From Clostridia bacterium (GTDB taxonomy: Bacteria; Bacillota_A; Clostridia; Christensenellales; Borkfalkiaceae), in contig JAFQBR010000055.1 in the NCBI GenBank assembly GCA_017399665.1, positions 1 through 6,253 on the forward strand: a stretch of 6,253 nucleotides of DNA, given 5' to 3'. Below the pieces are notes generated by a model, which was not told the DNA's origin, searched no databases, and was given only the letters and a program-made list of their open reading frames with translations. Position numbers and translations under genes: made by a program. Positions 1 through 6,253 of this stretch are shown one piece after another; position 1 is the first letter of the stretch, and each line of letters begins with the position of its first letter.

Positions 1-858
1 ATTGCCATGTGCGGTATAACAAAGTTGTCTATATTGTGTATTATTAACCGTTTGTAAAACGTCACTATACCAATCTTGATTATCCGCTAAATACTTTTCA
101 GGTGGAAGGTAACTAAAGGTGTTGTGTACACATTTACCACCTACGGCAATCATTCCGTAATCTTCTGTAAAGCCCATACCGTACTTTGTACCCTGAGACA
201 TACCTCCATTAGGCACTACTCGTGCGTCATAGTCAGGTCTTTCAACGATATCCATATCAGGTAAGATTTTTCCATCTTTTTCATAAACAACGGTATCCCC
301 AGAAATCATATCAAAGCCAATTACTTCGCGTAAAAACGCAAGGGACGCTAATTGATAACCTTCTTTGGTTTTTGCCATAATGAATACGGAATTTCCAGCG
401 GTCCTAACGTAATACCCCACTGCTCCAATATCATCAGCAGGAACAGTAAGACCTGCCGCTTCATACATTGCCTTATTGCCAAGAACTATATACTTTGCAG
501 AAGTAGACCAAGTTGCATTTTCCTCTGCATAACCAAGTGAAGCACCTGTTGCCTCTCTTATGTGAGCAAATATGAAGCTGGAAGCGGTTACTATAGCATT
601 AGAGTTGTCTCCAAGTACTAATTTGTATTCCGTTTTCTTATTTTCCGTAAATACTCTGTTGGAATGGGTTACGTTCACTTTATGCAACATACCTTCTACA
701 TAAACATTGTCACGGTCTCCAACAGTTCCAACAGGTTTAGTTACGTTACTACCACTATCTATTTGAGGTGTGCTTGATTCAATTGGATCTTCACAGCCAA
801 CAAAGCTGAATAAAATCAAACTAGCAAGTACGGTAGAAATAATTTTTTTAATTTTCAT
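1..858 (-). CDS. DUF4838-type lipoprotein, putative glycan-active protein (3' end beyond window)
   Basis: The reading frame is open for 286 codons from the ATG at 858 to the window edge, so the C-terminal part is missing. The N-terminus is a lipoprotein signal: MKIKK, a hydrophobic stretch (residues 6-20), then FVGC with the lipid-modified Cys at 22. A Ser/Thr/Pro-rich linker (about 23-45) follows. Residues 76-200 look like the alpha/beta domain found before the catalytic barrel in GH20/GH67-like proteins: YKLVLGD, AKYIVLGN, then GYYVRTAGNSVFIMAKT and a helix with LAFLREVIGFD. Residues 206-213 (ERPDYDAR) and 244-264 (HNTFSYLPPEKYLAD onward), then QLC at 278-280, match the pattern I associate with DUF4838. 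AGGAG lies 7 bases before the ATG, and the gene starts 17 bases after the upstream stop. Family assignment is from memory of motifs. Hydrolase activity is inferred, because any catalytic region would lie largely beyond the edge. Confidence 0.75.
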   Translation of the reverse strand, partial: MKIKKIISTVLASLILFSFVGCEDPIESSTPQIDSGSNVTKPVGTVGDRDNVYVEGMLHKVNVTHSNRVFTENKKTEYKLVLGDNSNAIVTASSFIFAHIREATGASLGYAEENATWSTSAKYIVLGNKAMYEAAGLTVPADDIGAVGYYVRTAGNSVFIMAKTKEGYQLASLAFLREVIGFDMISGDTVVYEKDGKILPDMDIVERPDYDARVVPNGGMSQGTKYGMGFTEDYGMIAVGGKCVHNTFSYLPPEKYLADNQDWYSDVLQTVNNTQYRQLCYTAHGN

Positions 859-875
859 GTTTCCACTCCTCTACC

Positions 876-3800
876 TTATTTTGTTACGGTAACGTAAGTT
901 TGAATCATTTTTACGTTGCCTATTTTATCAATCACGATAATACGAATCTCATATCTTCCTTCATGGGCAACCTTAACTGAATTACCGTTTGTTAATTCTA
1001 CGATTGCACCGTATGGATTATATACGAATTTTGCAACTATAATTTCTTCTGCAGATGATAGATTATCGCTAACGGTAAAATCGGGAATTAGTAAAATTTC
1101 ACCCACTTTTACAGCAGTTTGGAAATCACCGTTAAAGGTAATTTCAGGTGCTTCCATATCTACTGCGTTAATACCGAACAGGAATTCCTTCTTCGTTGGG
1201 CGAAGAGAGAATGACTTGTCTTCCGTAGCAGTATATACTGCAGTGTATTGCCCGTATTCTGAAAGTAAAATATCATAAGATACGGTAGGATCAACGTCGC
1301 GCAATTCTTTTCCGTTTATATCTTTTGCAAAACCACCACTAGGCAATTTTAAACTCATTGTAAAGTTAACGTTGGGTGAAAGCACGTCGCTTGCAATAGC
1401 AGAGTTAACAGTATATTTTGAATTTATTGCATAAGAACCGCCATAATCACCAAAAATCGTAACGTTTGGAGAAACTAAATCTCTAGTTTTAGCAGTAAAG
1501 GGATTTCCGTTAATAGAAACAACCCTGTAAGCCACCCCATTTACTGCGTTAACTGATTTAATATTTACAAAAACCTTTGCAGAAACAAAACCGTTAAACT
1601 CTTTTCCATTAACTGTTTTTAATGCCTTGATGGGGGTTTTGTTTACAACGAAAGAGTTTCCGTCAAATCCCATATCAACACTATCCTTGTTAAGATCACA
1701 GTGTAATTCTAAAAGTAGGTCTGTTCCATAAACACTAAATAGACAAACAGTGCCCTTCTTTACCACCTGCATACGAATAGAATTTTCTGGATCACCTGCA
1801 TCTATAAGAGTCATTTCATAGCCTGCATTATCTGTAAATTCAATATCGTTTTTAAGTATTACGCTTAATCCGCGCGCTACTAAAGCATTAGCAAAGGTCC
1901 AATTTGCATCTTGTTCACTTATAGCGATATGAACGCCGCTAGCAGTTGCTTCCGCGCTAAAGCCTTCACCATAAAAATAATTTTGCTCCTGTAATCTAAG
2001 AGTACCATCTATTTCTTCCCAAGCTAAAACGGTGGGAATTTCTATGGTCTTTAAAGATACGCCTGCAAATTTAAAAGTAAGTGAAACCTTGTCTCCACTT
2101 TGATTTACGGTTGGACTGAACGTTTCACCCGATTTGTAAGTTTTCGTACCGTTTGCATCCCTAACCTCAACATCACAAAGGCCGCGATTTAACTCGCCAG
2201 ACCTGTAATCGTTTGCATATACGGCAGGAATTGTATAAGCTTGAGCAGAAATAAATAATTGAGGTAGAACCACCGCATCAACTAAAAGAGGTTGAGTGGG
2301 TAATTCTGTATTAAACTTATAACTGTAAACACCTTCGTTTCCAACGTAGTCAGTTGCTGTATAAGTAACAGTCCACTCACCCGCCTTTTCAGGACGGAAG
2401 CCGTTTTCCTTTAATTTATATACTTCTGCTCCATTAGAAAGAGTTATAGATACAGTTTTATTACCGCTACCACCACTAATTTCCAAATCAGAAGAGAAAG
2501 TTAACCATTCACCAAGAACAACTTTTTCTTGCGGCGTAAACAATGGAGTAACGGTTATAGGTTGAATTTCATTACCGGCATGCACTGTTAATACCGTATT
2601 TGCTGTATTACCGTAACGGTCTGTTGCGGTATATACGATTGAATAATAACCTCTACGGTTGGTTATAAATTTACCTTCTTCAACGTTTACTAGTATCGCG
2701 TTAGATGACATATAGTTATACCAAACTGCAACGTCTACCTTGCAAACACCTGAATAATCGTCAAATGCGGTTGCATTTGGAACAGTATAAGCACCACCTA
2801 ACTTTGCTTCAGGCATCTTTTCGTATTCACTATCTACAGTAATAACCGGGGGCTCACTTTCTTCAAACTTCTTTCCATATGCAGAAACGTCAATCCCGCG
2901 AACGCCCGTAATACAGAAGGTTGCATTAGCTGAATTATAGTTTTCTGCCCAAATAGAAAGTGATACCTTTCCACTGGGGAATCCAGTCCATAAATTTTCA
3001 TAATATAACGTGCTGTCTTGGTCCATAATCATGGCCAAGCCACCGGTTTCGTTAATTGCATAAGTCGCTCTAGTGCCCGCATCATAACGGAAGATCGCTT
3101 TAAATGCATCTACGTTAATAGGTTGTTTAGCGCTGTTTTGAGCGTCAAAGGTAATATTAGAAAAAGCTGCACCGTATTCATTGTTAACGTGTAATTTATT
3201 AGGTTTTGCTTCATATCCTTTTAACTCTTGACCGTTACCGCCAGATAGATAAAAGGCTGCACCTGAATTTTTAATGTAACGGCTTAAACGCACTTTTAAG
3301 TAAATATCGGGATTTGCAGAGTCGGTAAATAGGTAAATTAATTTATCAAAATCAGCTATTCCCCTAGTTGCAGGAGCAACGAAAAGATCTATTAAAGTTT
3401 CATCCTTAGTTATAGTGCTAACGTCTATAAATTGACTAAAGGTAATAGTATCGCCTTGCGCCAAGGATACGGTTAAATATTCTTCCGCAAGATCAGATGC
3501 ATATTCGCACGTTTGATAACCTATTTTTGTAGATTCGCTCTTATACGTAATCATATCACCACGAACGTTAAACATAACGTCTTTACCGTAAGGCTTTCCT
3601 TCTACCGTTGCAGAATATTTTAATAGATACGTTCCAACTTGATTTAAAACGATTTTTTCTGTACGAGTAGCGCTTCCGTCAGGAAAAATAAGAATAACAG
3701 AAGCATCTACTGTTTTATTTCCAACAGTAAGTTTTGCTTCAGGAAGGGTAAATTCTGCACCAAGAAAATAAGATTCTGTAATTTCTTCATTTTGCCATGC

Positions 3801-3914
3801 AGCAAAAACCTCTAACCTATTATTTTGTAAATTTGCTATTCCTGCCACTACACTCACCGACAAAAACAAGCCCAACGCCGTGCCAAGAATACTTTTAATA
3901 ATTTTCTTTTTCAT
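876..3914 (-). CDS. Large secreted protein with Ig-like repeats and two lectin-like beta-sandwich domains
   Basis: This 1012-residue exported protein has no recognisable catalytic domain. Residues 1-39 form a signal peptide: MKKKIIK, a hydrophobic core at 8-27, and a probable signal peptidase I site after VFA (38). There is no lipobox Cys. The apparent order is Ig-like 1 (40-118), beta-sandwich A (122-347), Ig-like 2 (355-446), Ig-like 3 (450-536), Ig-like 4 (540-628), beta-sandwich B (630-806), Ig-like 5 (812-917) and Ig-like 6 (920-1012). Ig-like domains are recognised by closing strands such as YYSIVYTATDRYGN (423-436), EWTVTYTATDYVGN (513-526), QYTAVYTATED (889-899) and RYEIRIIVIDKIGN (987-1000). 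The sandwiches resemble LamG/concanavalin-type folds, but this is judged by eye. No LPXTG, SLH domain or C-terminal membrane helix is present. AAGGA lies 9 bases before the ATG, and the gap from the permease stop is 27 bases. A role in glycan binding or surface scaffolding is inferred from the operon. Confidence 0.85.
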   Translation of the reverse strand: MKKKIIKSILGTALGLFLSVSVVAGIANLQNNRLEVFAAWQNEEITESYFLGAEFTLPEAKLTVGNKTVDASVILIFPDGSATRTEKIVLNQVGTYLLKYSATVEGKPYGKDVMFNVRGDMITYKSESTKIGYQTCEYASDLAEEYLTVSLAQGDTITFSQFIDVSTITKDETLIDLFVAPATRGIADFDKLIYLFTDSANPDIYLKVRLSRYIKNSGAAFYLSGGNGQELKGYEAKPNKLHVNNEYGAAFSNITFDAQNSAKQPINVDAFKAIFRYDAGTRATYAINETGGLAMIMDQDSTLYYENLWTGFPSGKVSLSIWAENYNSANATFCITGVRGIDVSAYGKKFEESEPPVITVDSEYEKMPEAKLGGAYTVPNATAFDDYSGVCKVDVAVWYNYMSSNAILVNVEEGKFITNRRGYYSIVYTATDRYGNTANTVLTVHAGNEIQPITVTPLFTPQEKVVLGEWLTFSSDLEISGGSGNKTVSITLSNGAEVYKLKENGFRPEKAGEWTVTYTATDYVGNEGVYSYKFNTELPTQPLLVDAVVLPQLFISAQAYTIPAVYANDYRSGELNRGLCDVEVRDANGTKTYKSGETFSPTVNQSGDKVSLTFKFAGVSLKTIEIPTVLAWEEIDGTLRLQEQNYFYGEGFSAEATASGVHIAISEQDANWTFANALVARGLSVILKNDIEFTDNAGYEMTLIDAGDPENSIRMQVVKKGTVCLFSVYGTDLLLELHCDLNKDSVDMGFDGNSFVVNKTPIKALKTVNGKEFNGFVSAKVFVNIKSVNAVNGVAYRVVSINGNPFTAKTRDLVSPNVTIFGDYGGSYAINSKYTVNSAIASDVLSPNVNFTMSLKLPSGGFAKDINGKELRDVDPTVSYDILLSEYGQYTAVYTATEDKSFSLRPTKKEFLFGINAVDMEAPEITFNGDFQTAVKVGEILLIPDFTVSDNLSSAEEIIVAKFVYNPYGAIVELTNGNSVKVAHEGRYEIRIIVIDKIGNVKMIQTYVTVTK
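1164..2027 (-). repeat. Duplicated protein module, copy B (beta-sandwich plus Ig-like domain)
   Basis: Residues 630-917 of the same protein. Elements matching copy A are YEMTLIDAGDPENSIRMQVV (699-718), FVSAKVFVNIKSVNAVNG (776-793), SPNVTIFGDYG (815-825) and KYTVNSAIASDV (833-844). Copy B is shorter than copy A in the middle of the sandwich. It is preceded by Ig-like 4 and followed by Ig-like 5 and 6. The alignment was made by eye. Confidence 0.5.
2577..3551 (-). repeat. Duplicated protein module, copy A (beta-sandwich plus Ig-like domain)
   Basis: Residues 122-446 of the 1012-residue protein. This copy contains LIYLFTDSANPDIYLKVRL (192-210), then FPSGKVSLSIWAENYNSANA (312-331), then an Ig-like domain opening with PPVITVDSEYE (355-365) and AYTVPNATAFDD (375-386). 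The same order of elements recurs in copy B. The similarity is at protein level only; I see no DNA-level repeat, so the duplication is old or was inherited already diverged. Confidence 0.55.
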
Positions 3915-3941
3915 AAATTTATTTCCTTAATTGATAACTGA

Positions 3942-4886
3942 TTAGCCTTTTACTCCGCCCATCGTAAGATTGCCAAGCAAACGCTTTTGAGTGCAAATAA
4001 ATACAACCAAAATGGGTAGTAGCATAATAATTGCCGCCGCTAAACGCATAGGTGTTGTTTCTAAGCCTTTTACCGTAGAGTTTACAGCGCCAAATAAACC
4101 GTATGCAACAGTTGGAAATGAAGGCAAATATAACATGGGGATTTGATAATCATTCCACATTTGAATAAAATTAATGAGTAATACGGTTAAAAAGGTGTTT
4201 TTTACAAGAGGAAGAATAATCCGGAAGAAAATTGACCAGTTATTCGCTCCGTCTATCTTAGCCGCCTCTGTATAAGATGCAGGTACAGCTTTAAAGATAT
4301 CGTAAAACACCAAGAAATACATTCCTAAAAAGTTGGCACGCATAATCCACATGCCCCAAATTTTGTTATATATTCCAAGCCTGATTGCCATTGATAATTC
4401 AGAAGGTGCATTACCAACTATAGGAATAATCATTACGACAATTACAATAGTGTGTATAATCTTAGAATATCTATACGGAAATCTTGCACAGCAATAGGCG
4501 GTTGTACACATAACGAAGGTGTGGAAGAATGAGCAACCTAAAGAATATAAAATAGAGTTACCGAACATCTTCACTATGCCAACCTTTACAGCAGGGCTAA
4601 TTCCCATAGGATCAGTTGCTTGAACTATAAAATTTTTAATTACGAAAGAAAAGTTCCAGTACCAAGTCTTTGGTAAACCGTATGGGTTACCGGGCATATA
4701 TTCTAATCTGTATTCAAGCGTACCCACCATACCGCACTTAAACGCAGTCATAAGACCGTACAGCATAAGTCCAAAAAGTGAAAGGGTGTAAATGATTAGC
4801 ACTATTAACATAAATATGGTTAATGGCGATAAACGAGCCTTAGTTGCCTTTATTTTTTTCTTTTTATTTATAGCAATACTTTTCAT
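3942..4886 (-). CDS. ABC sugar transporter permease, MalG-type (CUT1 family)
   Basis: Inner-membrane subunit of a CUT1 carbohydrate importer, 314 residues from the ATG at 4886. The cytoplasmic N-terminus is Lys-rich. About six membrane segments are visible, near residues 23-48, 107-131, 143-158, 176-198, 228-244 and 281-299. The EAA loop that docks the ATPase spans 207-226: EAA, then DGA, ending in the conserved LP. The C-terminus reads LTMGGVKG, close to the usual MalG-type ending. The extracytoplasmic loop after the first helix contains GNPYGLPKTWYW, matching the usual GNP-x-GLP region before the TM core. I reject the GTG at 4892 because only one base separates it from the AGGGGGG Shine-Dalgarno site, whereas the ATG at 4886 is 7 bases away. 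The gene follows the partner permease by 15 bases and would form a heterodimer with it. The substrate cannot be told from sequence. Confidence 0.95.
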   Translation of the reverse strand: MKSIAINKKKKIKATKARLSPLTIFMLIVLIIYTLSLFGLMLYGLMTAFKCGMVGTLEYRLEYMPGNPYGLPKTWYWNFSFVIKNFIVQATDPMGISPAVKVGIVKMFGNSILYSLGCSFFHTFVMCTTAYCCARFPYRYSKIIHTIVIVVMIIPIVGNAPSELSMAIRLGIYNKIWGMWIMRANFLGMYFLVFYDIFKAVPASYTEAAKIDGANNWSIFFRIILPLVKNTFLTVLLINFIQMWNDYQIPMLYLPSFPTVAYGLFGAVNSTVKGLETTPMRLAAAIIMLLPILVVFICTQKRLLGNLTMGGVKG

Positions 4887-4893
4887 AATCACA

Positions 4894-4900
4894 CCCCCCT
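4894..4900 (-). promoter_or_regulatory. Shine-Dalgarno site deciding the MalG-type permease start
   Basis: The minus strand reads AGGGGGG between the upstream stop codon (4902-4904) and the start. It is 7 bases before the ATG at 4886 but only 1 base before the in-frame GTG at 4892. The spacing therefore favours the ATG and removes two residues from the longest reading frame. Confidence 0.8.
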
Positions 4901-4901
4901 A

Positions 4902-5825
4902 TTAATCTTCAGAGGGACCGAATTTTTCAGCCGCCCATTTTACACCTAAGGTTAAAGGCACGGAAACACACGTTAACAGTAAGCCTACTGCAGACAGCTC
5001 TGAATAACCGCCTAAACCGCCGTTGGTTGCAAGCTTTGCTTCCCTAAACAACCAATATCCAAAGGTTTGAACTGCATCGGGTGCACTCATTCCGTAGAAA
5101 GAGAATAAATTTATCTGGTTTGTAAATAAGGTTGCCACACCCGTAATTAAAAATACGGATAAGGTTGAAAATACTAAGGGTAAAGTGATATACCAAAACT
5201 CACTGAAGCCTTGAGCTCCATCGATATTTGCCGCCTCTGAAATACTGGGATCTATAGTAGACATCTTATTGGAATACATTAATACCGACGTACCAAAGCC
5301 TACCCAAATGTTATAAAACATAACCGTTCCAAAACGTGATGCTTTATCATCTAACGGTGCTTTAATCGTTATTTCAAAGAAATCTCTTAGCATAGCGGGT
5401 AAAGCATCAGTAGTAAAGAAACGGAACATTGAAACCAAGATTATACTTGATATAATTGAAGGCATAAACAAAACTACGCGAAAAAAACCCGCCATTGGCA
5501 ATTTCTTATAAATATAATAAGAGAAAAGTAAACCTAACGGAATACTCGTGCATATTGTGATAAGATATGCAAATATTGAATTTTTCGCCATCGTTAATAA
5601 TGTTGGCGATAACATCTTGTCAAAGGCATTTGCAAAATGATTGGTCGTCCATGAATAAGTATTTGCTATAATATCAATATCCTGGAACGCCAATAAAATC
5701 GAATTAAAGTTTACACCAATATAGAACACAACAAACTGTAAAGTAGGCCATGCCATCATAATGCTGTAAAAAATAATATCGGATTTATTTATTTTTGCTT
5801 TCCTTTTTATTTTTGCTTCTGCCAT
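4902..5825 (-). CDS. ABC sugar transporter permease, MalF/UgpA-type (CUT1 family)
   Basis: Inner-membrane subunit of the same importer, 307 residues, the usual length for short MalF/UgpA-like permeases. A Lys/Arg-rich N-terminus (MAEAKIKRKAKINKSD) precedes six likely membrane segments near 17-39, 82-104, 113-135, 167-189, 212-236 and 278-298. The ATPase-docking EAA loop is at 197-216: EAANIDGA, then ITLP. The preceding IDPSIS matches the usual residues before this loop. The start is well supported: AAAGGA lies 8 bases before the ATG, and the gene begins 19 bases after the stop of the binding-protein gene. The order binding protein, MalF-type, MalG-type is the standard one for these operons. 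No ATPase gene lies beside it in the window, so the transporter probably shares an MsmX/MsmK-like ATPase encoded elsewhere or upstream. Confidence 0.95.
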   Translation of the reverse strand: MAEAKIKRKAKINKSDIIFYSIMMAWPTLQFVVFYIGVNFNSILLAFQDIDIIANTYSWTTNHFANAFDKMLSPTLLTMAKNSIFAYLITICTSIPLGLLFSYYIYKKLPMAGFFRVVLFMPSIISSIILVSMFRFFTTDALPAMLRDFFEITIKAPLDDKASRFGTVMFYNIWVGFGTSVLMYSNKMSTIDPSISEAANIDGAQGFSEFWYITLPLVFSTLSVFLITGVATLFTNQINLFSFYGMSAPDAVQTFGYWLFREAKLATNGGLGGYSELSAVGLLLTCVSVPLTLGVKWAAEKFGPSED

Positions 5826-5844
5826 AGTTAAAATCCTTTATTTT

Positions 5845-6252
5845 TTAATTAAGTGTTTTCCATTTATTTTTCCAGTAAGTGTACATTCCATCGAAATATG
5901 CTTTTGCACTAACACCCTTTTCATGGAAGGTCATGGAGGGATACATTTGATCAATATCTAAAGTTGCTTTATATCCTTCACCTGCAGCAAACATAGCTTG
6001 GTTGTTCAAGAACATGGGTTCGTTAGAAACGGGATATAAAACGTCTGCATTTTGCTTATATTCAAGAACTGAACGGCCAAATGGGGTTAATGCATCAAGT
6101 TCTGTCTTACTCATTGAATAATTCAATGCCTTGGGAGTATTGGTTATAGTTGTGAACTGCTTTAAGCTTGCATCAGTATTCATAAATTGAAGGAAATCTA
6201 CTGCAAGATCGAACTTCCAATCTGCAATGTTCTTTTTAATAAAACACATTGA
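5845..6252 (-). CDS. Extracellular sugar-type solute-binding protein, C-terminal fragment (5' end beyond window)
   Basis: The last 136 codons of a family 1 type ABC solute-binding protein. The frame stays open past the Met codon at 6249, where the preceding codon is Ser, so that Met is internal and the gene begins outside the window. Visible features are those of the C-terminal helical lobe: KFDLAVDFLQFMNTDASLKQ, in which a helix of the type 'A-x-x-FL-x-F' is followed by a missing-or-repeated-residue stretch, then TITNTPKALNYSM, corresponding to the usual 'x-x-x-G-x-x-P' turn near the end of these proteins. The ending is Lys/Trp-rich (YTYWKNKWKTLN). In this family the protein captures sugar outside the membrane and delivers it to the two permeases encoded just downstream. 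The signal peptide and most of the ligand site are not in the window, so specificity is unknown. Confidence 0.85.
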   Translation of the reverse strand, partial: SMCFIKKNIADWKFDLAVDFLQFMNTDASLKQFTTITNTPKALNYSMSKTELDALTPFGRSVLEYKQNADVLYPVSNEPMFLNNQAMFAAGEGYKATLDIDQMYPSMTFHEKGVSAKAYFDGMYTYWKNKWKTLN

Positions 6253-6253
6253 A

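Noticed and set aside
352..540. Plus-strand open frame of 62 codons
   Set aside because: It lies opposite the DUF4838 gene, which has a lipoprotein signal and a good Shine-Dalgarno site. Its product shows no recognisable features, so it is a shadow frame.
859..875. Possible terminator or regulatory hairpin between the large secreted protein and the DUF4838 gene
   Set aside because: The 17-base gap holds only a Shine-Dalgarno site. There is no inverted repeat or U-tract, and the other gaps (3915-3941, 4887-4901, 5826-5844) are the same.
916..1278. Plus-strand open frame of 120 codons
   Set aside because: It lies antisense to the last Ig-like domains of the 1012-residue protein. Its translation has no signal peptide or domain pattern, and the minus-strand gene is clearly real.
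4894..4899. Run of six G on the minus strand in the Shine-Dalgarno site as a phase-variable switch
   Set aside because: Six bases is short for slippage-based switching, and the run is readily explained as a strong ribosome-binding site.
6247..6249. Met codon as the start of a small separate protein
   Set aside because: The frame continues upstream (a Ser codon) to the window edge, and the product is the C-terminal lobe of a solute-binding protein, so the Met is internal.

Overview
This window is one uninterrupted minus-strand gene cluster, and both ends are cut by the window edge. Read 5'->3' on the minus strand it holds: the C-terminal part of an extracellular sugar-type solute-binding protein (6252-5845), two CUT1-family ABC permeases (5825-4902 and 4886-3942), a 1012-residue exported protein made almost wholly of beta-sandwich and Ig-like domains (3914-876), and the first 286 codons of a lipoprotein that looks like a DUF4838 protein (858-1). 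The gaps between genes are only 15-27 bases. They hold Shine-Dalgarno sequences and no hairpin terminator or obvious promoter, so the five genes are most simply read as one operon whose promoter lies beyond position 6253. No gene-free stretch exceeds 300 bases, and no RNA genes, mobile elements or CRISPR arrays were seen.

The DNA is AT-rich, the Shine-Dalgarno sites are strong, one protein carries a lipobox, and the permeases have Lys-rich N-termini. This fits a low-GC Firmicutes-type bacterium, most likely an uncultured Clostridia member from a gut or similar polysaccharide-rich habitat. That assignment is inference from style, not a database match.

The likely joint job is taking up and processing a glycan. 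The binding protein and the two permeases would import an oligosaccharide, with an ATPase encoded elsewhere. The DUF4838 lipoprotein has the N-terminal layout seen next to carbohydrate-active enzymes and may act on the glycan at the cell surface. The large beta-sandwich/Ig-like protein may bind glycan or hold components at the surface. The substrate cannot be read from the sequence.

The most interesting points are the internal duplication in the 1012-residue protein (a lectin-like beta-sandwich followed by Ig-like domains, occurring twice), its lack of any recognisable cell-wall anchor, and a strong codon-context bias: Asn, Asp, Tyr and His codons almost always end in C when Val follows. I found nothing that amounts to a clearly new defence, mobile or RNA-based system.
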